Assembly (NCBI RefSeq): GCF_015706575.1
Contig: NW_024037056.1
Span: 16,419,405-16,483,404, forward strand
Length of the DNA stretch: 64,000 nt
From: Patiria miniata
Taxonomy: Eukaryota > Echinodermata > Asteroidea > Valvatida > Asterinidae
Reading direction: 5' to 3'
In this document: positions 1-12,200 of the stretch, one piece after another
How positions within the stretch are numbered: the stretch's first letter is position 1
Layout: each line of letters opens with the position of its first letter
Translations under genes and position numbers: made by a program
The notes under the pieces: generated by a model
The model's input: only the letters and a program-made list of their open reading frames with translations
Told to the model about the DNA's origin: nothing
Database searches by the model: none

Positions 1-39
1 TAAAGGAATGAACAATATTGAACAAAGAGAAACGCTTAC

Positions 40-238
40 TCGCAGTGCGCGGCCGTTATGGCCCACTGTGGTTTGATCAGGACGGCCCCGCAGCCATGAA
101 AGCCGTTCAGGTACCGGAACGAAGCAATCCAGGGCCAGTTGGCGATGTGAGTTTCGACCCCGTCAATGATCCGACTGTAGGGGTTCAAGAACGGGGAGGC
201 TGCGGGGCGAGTGCCACATTCACCTGTCTGCAGAATAT
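40..238 (-). CDS. Trypsin-like protease domain 2, first exon only
   Basis: The exon encodes the propeptide link (GECGTRPAAS), the activation site NPYSR/IIDGVE and the active-site His in ITAAHC, then a GTAAGC donor at 39. The Asp and Ser of the triad, the S1 pocket and the stop codon lie beyond the left edge, so activity and specificity of this second domain cannot be judged. It closely matches exon 9411-9615. Confidence 0.88.
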
Positions 239-3200
239 CTGAGAAAAAAAGTGTAAACAGGTCCAATCCGGGCACAATGCAGTGCGCCACAAAGAGTTTG
301 CCGTGGAGAGTCCATTTTTTCAAGTTTACGGTCGACAAAACATGGCCCATTGGAACGAGTGTCAGTAGACAACTTGAACTAATTGTCATTGATTGGGGCA
401 TAGCGTTCTGTTGCCTTACAAAAAAAACCACAAACAGATACTTGAATCATACGCTTACGAAACGTCATGACCGGAAAAACTAACAATTTCAAATGTCCCG
501 CGCTGCGAATTTGTCTACCATCTCCCAAAATGCACTGGGAAAAATAAACTCTCTGTGGCAAACTCTTGGTGGCGCACTGAATTGTGAATAGCCCGAATTA
601 AAGAGGTTCATTACAAACAGAGGGTAGCAATTGCCTAGCCGAATTGGATAAGGCAATTGTTATAATTATTTAGTGAGAGCTCTGACGGACAATAAATCAG
701 TCGACCAGCAGGGACACAGTTAGTCACAATGGCAATAGGCAAATGGTAAAACAAATCTTAACATCTCCACCTCATATATTGATTTTTATTATTACTGGTT
801 TTCAAACAACCAGGGCTGTTCAGCTCCGAAAAAAATAAAGACAAATTACGTTACATAGAGAAGGCAAGAAAAATTCAGAGATTTTAAGATTCTTAGCTAA
901 ACCTAAAAAGATATTATGTGAGAATCCAATGACAAGCCAAAGCATGCCAGGCTGCCATGCACTTTCTCAATCCAACAGTGCAAACGGCACATAGACCTGT
1001 TGCACAACGGCCATTTTGGAGGGAACTGCATTTGTTCTACTCGGGATACCCAATTAAAATACAAAAAGATCGTGGTCTACTGATTAGGCCAAAAAAAAAA
1101 AAACCAGTTCTGCTTCCGATTACATGGCATTCGAAAATAGGGTAGGCCTAGGTAGGTAGGGAATTTTTTTTTTGCCATTTTTTTTGTACGATCTTATGGA
1201 GGCATCTGCATGTAGTCAAGGGTAAGAGGTATAAAGTGATGACTTTGGGTGTTTTTTTCTCATTTTTCCAATAAAAAAAATTAGGGTAGGGGCTGTCAGA
1301 ATAGGGTAGGTAGGGAAACCGGAAGCAGAACTGTTTTTTTTTTGGCCTAAGTGCATTGCTAGAGCTGTGTTATACCTCTATCATCGTAGTTACAACCTTC
1401 TGGTGTCGACAATACACCTCTGTCAGGATACACACCGCACTGCAGTGCGGTAGCGCCATCTTCCAATCCGATGCACTCTAAAGCTTCCAGGCAAAATGAG
1501 GCGCAGACTCTACGTTGAGCACCAAACTGAGGACACTCCGGGAAGAACGACATACACAGAGCAAGTCTCTCACTCTCGGTGCAGTTGGTCGTGAGTTGAG
1601 GCAGGTATTCGGTGATGGAGTCGTTAGCTTGTTGATGAGATACCACGAAGTCATTCGGGAAGAACGTCATGTTGTAAGGTAAGACGGCTGAGCACACAGC
1701 ATTCGCGATCTCCACGCAGTAATCTGCAAATAATCAACCATTTTGTATTAAATCTCAGATCTTAGCAGTTCGTTGAACCTCTGTATTTTACTTCATGAAG
1801 TGTATTTACTCGAAATATAAACAAAGCTAGAGTGCAAATCTTACATTGCTGGAGTCGAGGTGTATCTTCCAATATAATTAATCACTTTCTTCCATAGGAT
1901 TGTGAACATTAAAGTTACATCACTTGTCGCATACCCATTGGTTAATAAGATATAGGCCTAGCCTTACATAGACCTCTCCATGTACATATAGAAAGCCTGA
2001 TAATGCTACAAAAGGTGTTTATATCTCATTCTTTGACAACCGTTTTAAAGAGACAGTGAGATTTTTACCTTATCTACAGTTAAACTTGTCCGGTAGATAA
2101 AAATCCAAAAACTAAACATCATCCAATATAAAACACAAAGATATGTCTCTTGGATGGCTGTAAGGGTGGAACCAGATAAGTCTGGACTAAGTGAATTTTA
2201 CAAAAGCAAATCGTAAAGAACTCACTGTCGTAGCAATCAAGTCCCTCATCCGAAAAGTCTGCACATTCCACCACGCCGTTGCATTGTGCGTCTGCAGGAC
2301 TCACGCATATACCATTGCCACATTCGTGCTCTTCGGCAATGCATTCTGTATATTAGGTATGACAAAAAAAAATTCAAAGTTTGGGAGGAATGTCAATCAT
2401 AAAACCTCGGCATCATGGGCTTCTAAAAAAATTAAATTCGTCTAGACAGTCTGATTTGCGGAGTGGTACTTTCTAGATCCGTGGTCCCTTTCTCTACAGG
2501 GTGAGTAACAAAAAAGAAACCCAAATGTCGGGACTATTGTTTTAGTGAAGTTCTGCATGTAGCACTTTCAAAATCTAGGATATGAAAGCCCAATTCATAA
2601 GCTTTCTTTTAGTACAAGAATCATTCAAATCACTCATGTACTTTTCAAGTTACAGAATCTTAAACACAACCACCGTTTTAAAGTTCTGTCCACGGTTCAC
2701 AATGTGTGCGTTCTTTCAGCAAAGTGAAAATATTTCACACACATCCCTATGTGATTTTTTTTTCGTTTTGCTGAAAGAACACTTACCTTTTTGTGATCCG
2801 TGGACAGAACTCTAAAACGGTGGTTGTTTTTAAATTACGTAACTTAAAAATTACATGAGAGATTTGAATGATTCTTGTACTAAAAGAAAGCTTATAATGA
2901 ATTGAGCTTCCATATCCAAGATTTTAAAAGTGCTACATGCAAATCTTCACCTAAAACAATGGTTCCGACATTAGGGTTTCGTTTTTTTTTACTCGCCCTG
3001 TATGGTCAGTGAGTCAGTAAGTGAGTCAGGCTGTCAATGGTATTGGTACAAGGTGGACTATAGGCCATGTCATATGACGTCATATCTATGTACAACTGGC
3101 AGGAAACCCCAAAATGTAAGCATCTTTTGCGTGTCATTCCACATTTAACAGTTAATGTCACCACTTTACACCGATCACATTTGGAGAGATACACCAGCAG

Positions 3201-6200
3201 CGAAGAAGAGAACAGTTTGCTGAAATTTGGCATCACGATACCATTTTATCCAGTTTGATAAAAAAAAATGTCACATGGGACAGGCCGGCCCTCTCTAAGG
3301 CAAGCAAAATGATCTTACCGCAATCTTTCTCGTCATCACCGTTGGGGCACTGCGAAACACGGTCGCACCTCTCGTTGTTCAGGTAGATATATGGGTGAGC
3401 TTCGCAGTTGAGGTAATCTGTGATCATTTGCACAGCGTGACATAAGTTGATATTTGTCTTGTCAAGCAAAGAAAGCCTCACAAACTCACTCCAACTTTGG
3501 TCACTGTTCACATGAACTGAAATCCATCATGCACAAATCTCTCACATACACACACCCGCATGTTCACACCGTCGATCGTGGACGTCCTGTTGTCCCTCTT
3601 TTGTTTGTACTCTAACTTTTTAGGAAGACTGCCGTAGGTTTTGTACACGACCTCAATCGTGGACGTATGCTGGGAATCGTGGACAATATTGTTTTCTGTT
3701 CTTGTCTGGTATTTTTTTGTCCACGGTTTGAAAAGATGAACACGCCCACATTTGTTTATGGTGTTAATCAGAGTTTTCTATTGTTCCTCTTCCCTTTTCC
3801 TTTGTTTGTACTTTTTTTTGCAACAGCTCTCATTGGGTTTTCTTATCGAGGTCGTCCTCGATTTGGTTCCTGTCCTCAATTCATTGACGATGTTACACGT
3901 GAGTGTCCTCGATTTACACCATAAACCTACTCACCAGCACACCCAGATCTGCCAACAATGCTCACAATTTCACAGTCTCCATTACTACACTGCAAAACTG
4001 CAGTGTTAATTTAACACCAATCGGTATCTATATAGGTCAACACCAGTAAAATTTAACACCAGATGGTCCTATATAGAAACCAAATGGTGTAAATTTAACA
4101 CTGCAATTTTTGCAGTGTATAGGAATCACACCCTTTCCTACTCATCATCCTTTGTTGTCCGCACATCCAAATTGTGGAACTCTCTGCCACAATCGTGCCT
4201 CCCATCATCCAACAAACCCCAGTCTTTCAAGAGCTTCATCAAAAAGCTCGATCTAGTCATATCAGTCTCCTTCCTTTGTCAATAGTCCTTTTGGACCGTG
4301 TGCTCTTCTAAACATTATCTACTAACTTAATGATAATAATAGTGCGTATTTATTAAGCGCACGTATCCAACAGGACTGGTGCTCAAGGCGCTACATCATT
4401 ATGAACGCTGCTCACTGGGCCCATGAAACATTCCAAATATCATCTCAGCTCCCTGGGGAGTACAGCTCGATGCAGCCTGTTAGGCGCAAGGAAGCTAATT
4501 CAATCACAATAACCATCTCTGTCCTCACAGTACTCCTGGGTGGAGAGAAGCAATGAGTGACAAAGTGCCTTGCCCAAGGGCACACGCACCATTACCCCAG
4601 GCTGGACTCGAACCCACAACCTGCAGAATTACCCGCAGACCACGAATCCAATGCCCTTAACCACGAGGCCACAGCACTCCACGAGTGCTCCACGACTTAA
4701 ACATGAGTGATAGAAATTAAACTTACCATCACTGGTAACGGCTTGGATACCCAGATGAAAATCTGATGGGGAAGCTGGGAAATAAAAGATCCACAAGCGA
4801 TCATATCTAAAGCCCAAGTGCCCTCTATCGTGAGGTCCGTCTCTCAAAATCCCCTCGACGGTCTCGGAAAGGGGCTCCCATCCGTAGCCAAAAGAGACGG
4901 AAGAGGCAGCCGAAAGGTGGTAGTCTATTATGTGAATGGCTATATGGGCGTTGTCTGGCGCCCTGACGTACCACACGCATTGCTGTAGGTTGAACCTCAA
5001 CGGTGGTGCTGAGTAGATGGAGAAGGTCGAGTTGAAGCTGGCTTGTATGGAGCTGGTCGTATTGCACCCTTCGAAACAAGAGACAAACTCTAAGGGTATG
5101 AGGCTTAACAAGTGTTCAGTTATTGTAAGGTTGAGCAAAGAAATTGGCTGGAACGGGGTTTGAACCTGCTACCTCCGGATTGCTGTTCATGAAGACATTG
5201 ACTAACTTGGGAACCGCCAACATAGGGTCAGATAGCTACAGTTGGTAGAGCACCGGAACGGCAATCTGGAGGTCGCAGGTTCAAACCCCTGGCAGTCAAT
5301 TTCTTTGTCCAACCTTAAAATACTTATAATGCACCTATCCCTATGTGGTGGTTTCTTAAGTTCAAAGATTTCAATCAATCACTGGAGAGTCAGCGACAAA
5401 ACTGGGAGGCAGTTGCATTTTTGTTTTTACAAGGCCTTTACCTTCTCCGTCGTCCTGTTGTGAAAATGGAACTGTACGAAATACCGACTCACTGATTGTA
5501 TTGCGAATGCCTTTTAATGATGAACAGGTCATGTGTGAGGTAGAGTCCATATAAGGTCAAAGAGACCAGGTTTCATAGGAGTCCAAATTTCATATGACAC
5601 CGTTACTTTAGCCCAGATTGACGCAATGCCTGATCAGGAATGGGTCTCGGTAAATCGCTTTTCCATTACCAACTTTAACGGTATAAAGAAATGGAGATTA
5701 TTGAAGCAGGTAAACTTTATTTGAAGAAAAAAAACCACAAATCTACCATCACACTCAGCCTCGTCCAGACCGTCCGGACAATCTCTGAATTCGTTGCACT
5801 GCTTGTCTTCACCGATGCACACAGAATTTCCACACTGGAACTCGTCCGGCGAACAATCGTCACTGTCTGCAGTAACAGAATTCTAGGAGTTTATTAGGTG
5901 TTTTTAGGCCAATTATTACAGTGAACATTTCTTCTGAAAACATTTCAACTAGACATTAGTGATTGGCTTTAAACTAGTATAACTGGTGGTTTTAACAGGT
6001 TTTGGATTGGCTGAACCGATTAAAAAACCCAGTTATACCAGTTAAAATCCAGCGAAACAAGTTAAAAGAAAATTACTTATACCCCAATTGAAAATTGCAG
6101 TTCAGACCAGTGATTGGTTTTAACTGGTAAAAGTTGAACCAATAAACTAGTTCAACTTGTACCAGTTAAAACAATCACTGGTCTCAACTGCAATTTTCAA

Positions 6201-9200
6201 TTGGGGTATTAGTAATTTTACCGACCGAATAATCGTAATATTTTTACGTTTTAAATAGCGTTTTAAAATCTTCATGTCATAAAATTATGGTCCGCAAAAA
6301 TTGCTGAATTGCAGAAAGAATCTAGGAAATTGTTCAGAATCCTGCAACACATAACCCAAGACAAATGGGCCTAATGTGGATACAAAATGTCCGCAGCTTT
6401 TCCCGTATTTTGTTCAGATGAGTTTAAGATGTTTACCTGATGCTATGGTGTGCCGGATGAAATCAATGTACTTGGAGACTCTGGTATACACCTCAGTTGT
6501 GTCCTCTCCACCACAAATGACTCCAGCGCTCGTAATTCCTACCAACTTCCAGCGTCCGTCAGCAGCTTGGCAGATGAGCGGTCCGCCGCTATCTCCCTGT
6601 GGCAAACCAATATCACACAGAGTTTCAAAGCCGAGGGAAAATAGAATGGTCCATGGATCACCGAGGGAGGCTAGTTTTACTTCACCACGAGATAAGGCAT
6701 TCAATATTTGTTTTATAACACTTCACCCACAGATTCTGCTTCATTTTAATATTTTAAATTATTTAAATCTGAACGCAGTTGAAATAAACTTCAATTTCAA
6801 TACAAAATTGGTGGAAAATGTATTTCTCTCTTAAAAACTACCCCTTCACGAAATGTTTGAACCCAAGTCTGCGGCGCGCTCTCTTGGGAATAATACGCGC
6901 TACGCACAACGCGCAACGCGCACACCAGCATGCATTTGCACACACCACGCCGTGGAAATATTACTTTGGTTGCTAATGGTATAGTACTTTGGTTGCTATG
7001 CGCATAAGTAATTTTGGAGGTGCTATTGTATTTATTAAACCGTCGGTTAACAATCATTATAGCTTAGTGTCGCCTATTTAAGGAGGTTTATGCAATTGGC
7101 CTGCACCAGGGCACTGGCTGCCGGGCCATGTTGCTGCATGACTCTTTGCCGCAGAATGTTTAAGTGAAAGTATCCAATTGATTAATAAGTGGGCCGCTAA
7201 CCAGCTAATTAGGGACAAACATGTCATCTGTCTCCATTCTTGTAAATGAACTATCAGTGTGAGAAATTTCAACTTTCTAGGTGATCACACGGCGCAATGC
7301 AAGGCCGGACAGCGCAGAGATGGGGCACACTTATTCAGAGTAAACATTTTGTTGCATCTCCATCTGGCATTCTATGGGTGCTAACTCATGGCACTCGTTC
7401 TCGAAGTAGACAGCAAGACAGTAATCATAGTATCGCTACTAACAATGGATAATTATATAGCACTTTTAACTAATTTTCACCAGTTGACGCCGACGAAGCT
7501 GCGCACATAACATTAATGTGTAAAGTTTGCCAACAGGCTTTTAGAGGTATCCGTTTGGTCTGGCTTGCTTTGTACAGCTTAGTATCAACATTGATGCCGG
7601 TGCTATATAGCAAAGTGGAGCCAATACGGAATACTGTGTTATAGGGCCTACGGTACATTGGTTCGTCGGGCTTACGGAACAATAAATCGGCCCTGCCGGC
7701 GACCCACTTACTTACATGGCACGTTCCGTTGCGGTCTCTCGCCAAGCCGGCGCAGATCTGGTGAGTCGAGACGAACAGCCTGTTCTTGATCAAATTCTTG
7801 CACACCTCCGGTGTTACCAAAGGCACACGCCCCTCTTTCAACACTGGTGAAATGCTATAAGCTGTGATACAAACGGGGACAAATCACAATGGTTCGTTGT
7901 GACTAATCTCTTTGAAGCAGGGTACTTGGTTATCAACTGCCATAGTTTCGGACTAGCTCGCAAATATTGTGACCGGAGCCAACGAAATGAGGCGGAAGGA
8001 TATTTTGTTCACTAGTCAGTTGTACATTTGCAGAAGAACAGGTGACTCTGCTTTTTTTTTATATTTAATCTCTTGGATTGACCTGAATATGGCAAACTAT
8101 GAGTAATTTCATGACGGTACCCGCTGCTGTATATCAGATTCGAACCAGCCAACTGATCCCGCAAGCTCGGTGGTCGAGTGGTAAGACGTCTGCACTAGAA
8201 AGCAGGATGTTGTGGGTTCGAATCCCAACCGGGGTGATTTTTACTCACTTTCTTATACTTTCAGTATACAGAGTTTATAATGCGGTTGTGGAGGGCAAAA
8301 CCTAATATTTACATTGATTTCCATTAAAGACATTTCAAAAGTAACTGGTACAAGTTTTGAAATGCTGGGTCACGTTTTCTAACAACATTTTATGTCGAGG
8401 AACTCTTAAGAATCGGGCCCAGGAGATTGAGAAAATGCAATCTTACGGTTGCCGTGTTCCGTGAGGCCCCAGCCAACGACATGACACTTGTCGTATTTTT
8501 CCTCTTCGTCTCCCTCGTACTCAAGACAAGCTGGGCGGATGGTGTCACTAAACTCTACAGGGGCAGCAAGCTTCACCAGCGCGATGTCGTCCATGATACT
8601 AGCCAGCGTGTATCTGGGGTGTGGGACCGTTTTGGCGATGCCGCGGACGTGGGGGTAGTTCGGCGGAAGCACTAGAGTCGAACTCCCGAACACCAGACTA
8701 GGCAATCTGCAATAAAGGATGTAATATGTTTCTTTTAACGGTTATTCATAAGCACCAAAGACAGTTTACAAATTCCTATTGGTCGAGAGCCCGTCACGTG
8801 GCCGGTCTTTAACGAGTGATAAAGCACCAACCAGAAGTGTTGAAGCCAGCCAACAACAAAGCTGGCCCCTGAACAGGGACAATACAATTCTGGTTTCGAA
8901 AATGTAATCTTCAAAGTTTGTTGGTTTCGATGAAGAAAACTAATTACATCATTTTCAATTGAATTCGTCTGATAGGAACAAAAACATGGCTGAATAAAAA
9001 GAATAAAAAATTGGAATAAAAAACAAATTGGAATAAACAGGGAACTTGTGTCTGCTTGATCGCGTGCCGGCCGCTAGCTCATACACCTTCAGCTCTGGTC
9101 ATTATTAGCGTCAAGCCTCCGACACCAGTCTTAAACATCTTGTTTAAAACCAGCCAAACACGAAGAGGACGCATGGGTCAAATTGACCAGGAATTTGAAT

Positions 9201-12200
9201 TTAAATTTTAGGCCTATACTTGGTCCTTTTCCAGGTCAAAAAAAGAAGACTTTTAGGGGGTAGCAAACTAAAATTGTTATTTGGACTCAGGAAGGTGTCA
9301 TTTTGACCCGAAAAAGGACTGAGCAAATTTTGGTTCAGATTCCGGGTCAATCTGACCCTAGTTTAAAGTGAAGGCTGAGCCCTGGAAAGAGCCTAAAATT
9401 AGGTACTAACAATGGGACGCAATGTGCTGCTGTGAGTGCCCACTGCGTTGTAATCAGCGTTGCAGCGCATCCGTGGTATCCCCCGGGCCAGCGCATGGAC
9501 GCAATCCACGGCCAGTTGGCGATGTGCGACTCGGCTCCGTTAATAATTCGACTATACGGATTGAGATCAGGAGAGGCAGCTGGCCGACGCCCACAGTCAC
9601 CGATGCCCAAGATATCTAAAAGGAGGAATATACAGATAATGCATCAGGTGTTCCACGGAGTAAAGATATAAAAGTAAAAAAGTAAAGTCTGTCACGAGAC
9701 ACTGTGTACCATCATCTCCGGTTTCAGTAGTATGAAACAACTGAGAGTATTTCTATTCCCCCTGGATGGGATGCCAGTCCATCGCAGGTTACTCCCCAGC
9801 TAATATCGGTACCCATTGATACTCATGCGTGGAGAGAGGCAAGTGGGGTGAAGTGGCTTGCCCAAGGACACCACACATGACCAGCAGCTGGATTCGAACC
9901 CCTGACCCTCTGATCAGGAGTCACGAATCTAAGCGTTGAGTTTCCCCGGCACTTTCCGGAACCTTACAAACTCACAAAAGAGATTTGTCACATTGTGCAA
10001 CCGTAAACTCCGTCTCAATTCTCAACACAAATGAATGCACTGATAAGCCTACATATAAACATACCAGTAATAATGTAATCAGAGTTGATAGGAGTTTATG
10101 CTAACTATGGTCATAAAGGTTACAATTAGGCACAGAATAGGACAGGATAACGAGAAACAGCTGATTAATATCTTGTTTTGTAGTGTAGTAAATTACATGT
10201 AACAGTGATTTTAACTTTGTAGAAAAAAACATTGGTAACATACCAGCATCGTCATACAAGCAACCATCAGAGGTTGACAAGACGCCATTGTCTGGGTAAA
10301 CATCACATTGCAGGCCCATAAAGTTCGCACCCAAACCAAGACACTGCACTGCATCCGAGCACAACGATGCACACACCCTGCGTTCGGGACCGAAGCGCGG
10401 GCATTCGGGAAACATCGACATGCACAGGGCGAGCCTGTCGTCCGCTGAGCAGTTGGTCATGAACTGGTCGAGGCGTTCGGCTATGAGGTCCTCTGCGTTG
10501 CGTAGGGAGAGTACAAAGTCGTTCGGAAAGAATGTCATGTTGTAGGGCAGGACGGCTGCACACGGGTTGTCCTCAATAGCTGTGCAGTAACCTGAAAGTG
10601 TAAAAAGAATTAGCAATTTGGGATTAAGCCACGCCCCATATGGTGCTATGACCAATCACAGTTCGACATGCGTGCACGCGCGTACGACGCGCGCGCGGAT
10701 CAAAACAAAAGGTTACAACATTTCAAGAAGCAGTTTTGATGGGTTAAATTGTACCCTCATAACACGCAGTTCCTTCATCCGAGTAATCCCGACATTCCGC
10801 CATTCCGTTGCAGTCAGCTTCGGCAGGACTCACGCAGATGCTATTCTGGCACTGATGCTCATCTGGCTGACACTCTGAGAAAAAAATAAACAAAACTTTT
10901 TTGGTATTTTGGAGGTCACCAAAACCTTGCATAATCCATTACGTAAAACGTATTAGTCACTTGATTTAGACCTGATTTTGCATGCTACAGATTTTCAGAC
11001 ACAGTTTTCAAAATGTATACAATGTTATTAAGAACGACCCTAGGGCCTATTGCTGCTAGGCGATCCAGTGTGCGAAGATGATTGAAACGAGCCTTGGGTT
11101 GAAATTAACATAATTTATCATCGAAATTGGGCGTCATCGCTATACCAACCAAAAGTTGAAACATCTCACCACAATTCATTTCGTCATCCCCGTTCGGGCA
11201 CTGCAGAACACGGTCACAGGCCTCATCATGGAGATAGATATATGGGTACACCTCGCACTCAACATAATCTGTGGAGATGAATGAGAAACGAAGCTGTCAA
11301 ACAAGCCTTACCAGAACTTCACCGGAAGAGAGAGAGAGAACAAAATCCTCTTTTTTTTTCATATGAGCACGCCTTGCATTTTTCAGTCTGATTAGTGTTT
11401 GGTTAACCGCAGTTTGCCTCCAACTTCAAGTGCTTTACACTCTAAAAAGTCCTGGGTCAGACTTGACACAGAAAACGGCCCTAACCCTTTTCCGGGTCAG
11501 AAATACTTCTGTGGGTCAAAATTACACTTTGTGACTCATTTTCCGGGTCATTTTGACCCGGAAAAGTGTCACTTTTAACCTGGAGAAGGGTCAGGCCCCA
11601 CACGACCCGGCGAAGGGTCATATGTGGGGCCAGGGTCATGTGGCGCCTGATCCTTTTCCGGGTCAAAAATGACACTTTTCTCGGTAACAATTACACTTTG
11701 TGACTCATTTTTTGGGTCATATTGACCCGGAGAAATGTCATTTTGACCCGGAAAGTGTCATTTTGACCCGGAAAAGTGTCATTTTTGACCTGGAAAAGGG
11801 TCAGGCCCCACACGACCCTTTTCCGGGTCAAGTTTAATCCCGGGACTTTTAAGAGTGTAGGTAACAACTTACCACTCGGGCGTAATGCCTCAATGGCGAG
11901 ATGGAATGAAGATGAAGCATTAACGTAATACCAAATACGGATGGAATCCCGCTTGAACAGTAAATGCCTAGGATCGAGTGGTCCTTCTCCAAAATCAGCC
12001 AGGGATTTTGGTAACCCCCCGTCATAGTATCCAAAAATAATCCTAGCGTTTGCCTCCAGTTGGTACTGCAGTATGTGGACGGCGATGTGTGAATCTGAGG
12101 GGCCGATGACGGACCAGAAGCAAGACGAATCGTCGTGGGTTCTCAGAGAAGCGGTTGAGAAAATTGAGAAGGATGAATTGTAAGCTGCAGTGATGTAGCT

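Noticed and set aside
8161..8232. Apparent tRNA gene (also 5225-5300, 60197-60270 and several others)
   Set aside because: The A and B boxes are present but acceptor stems do not pair, the anticodon loops are irregular, and each belongs to a repeated element with a shared non-tRNA body. They are SINEs.
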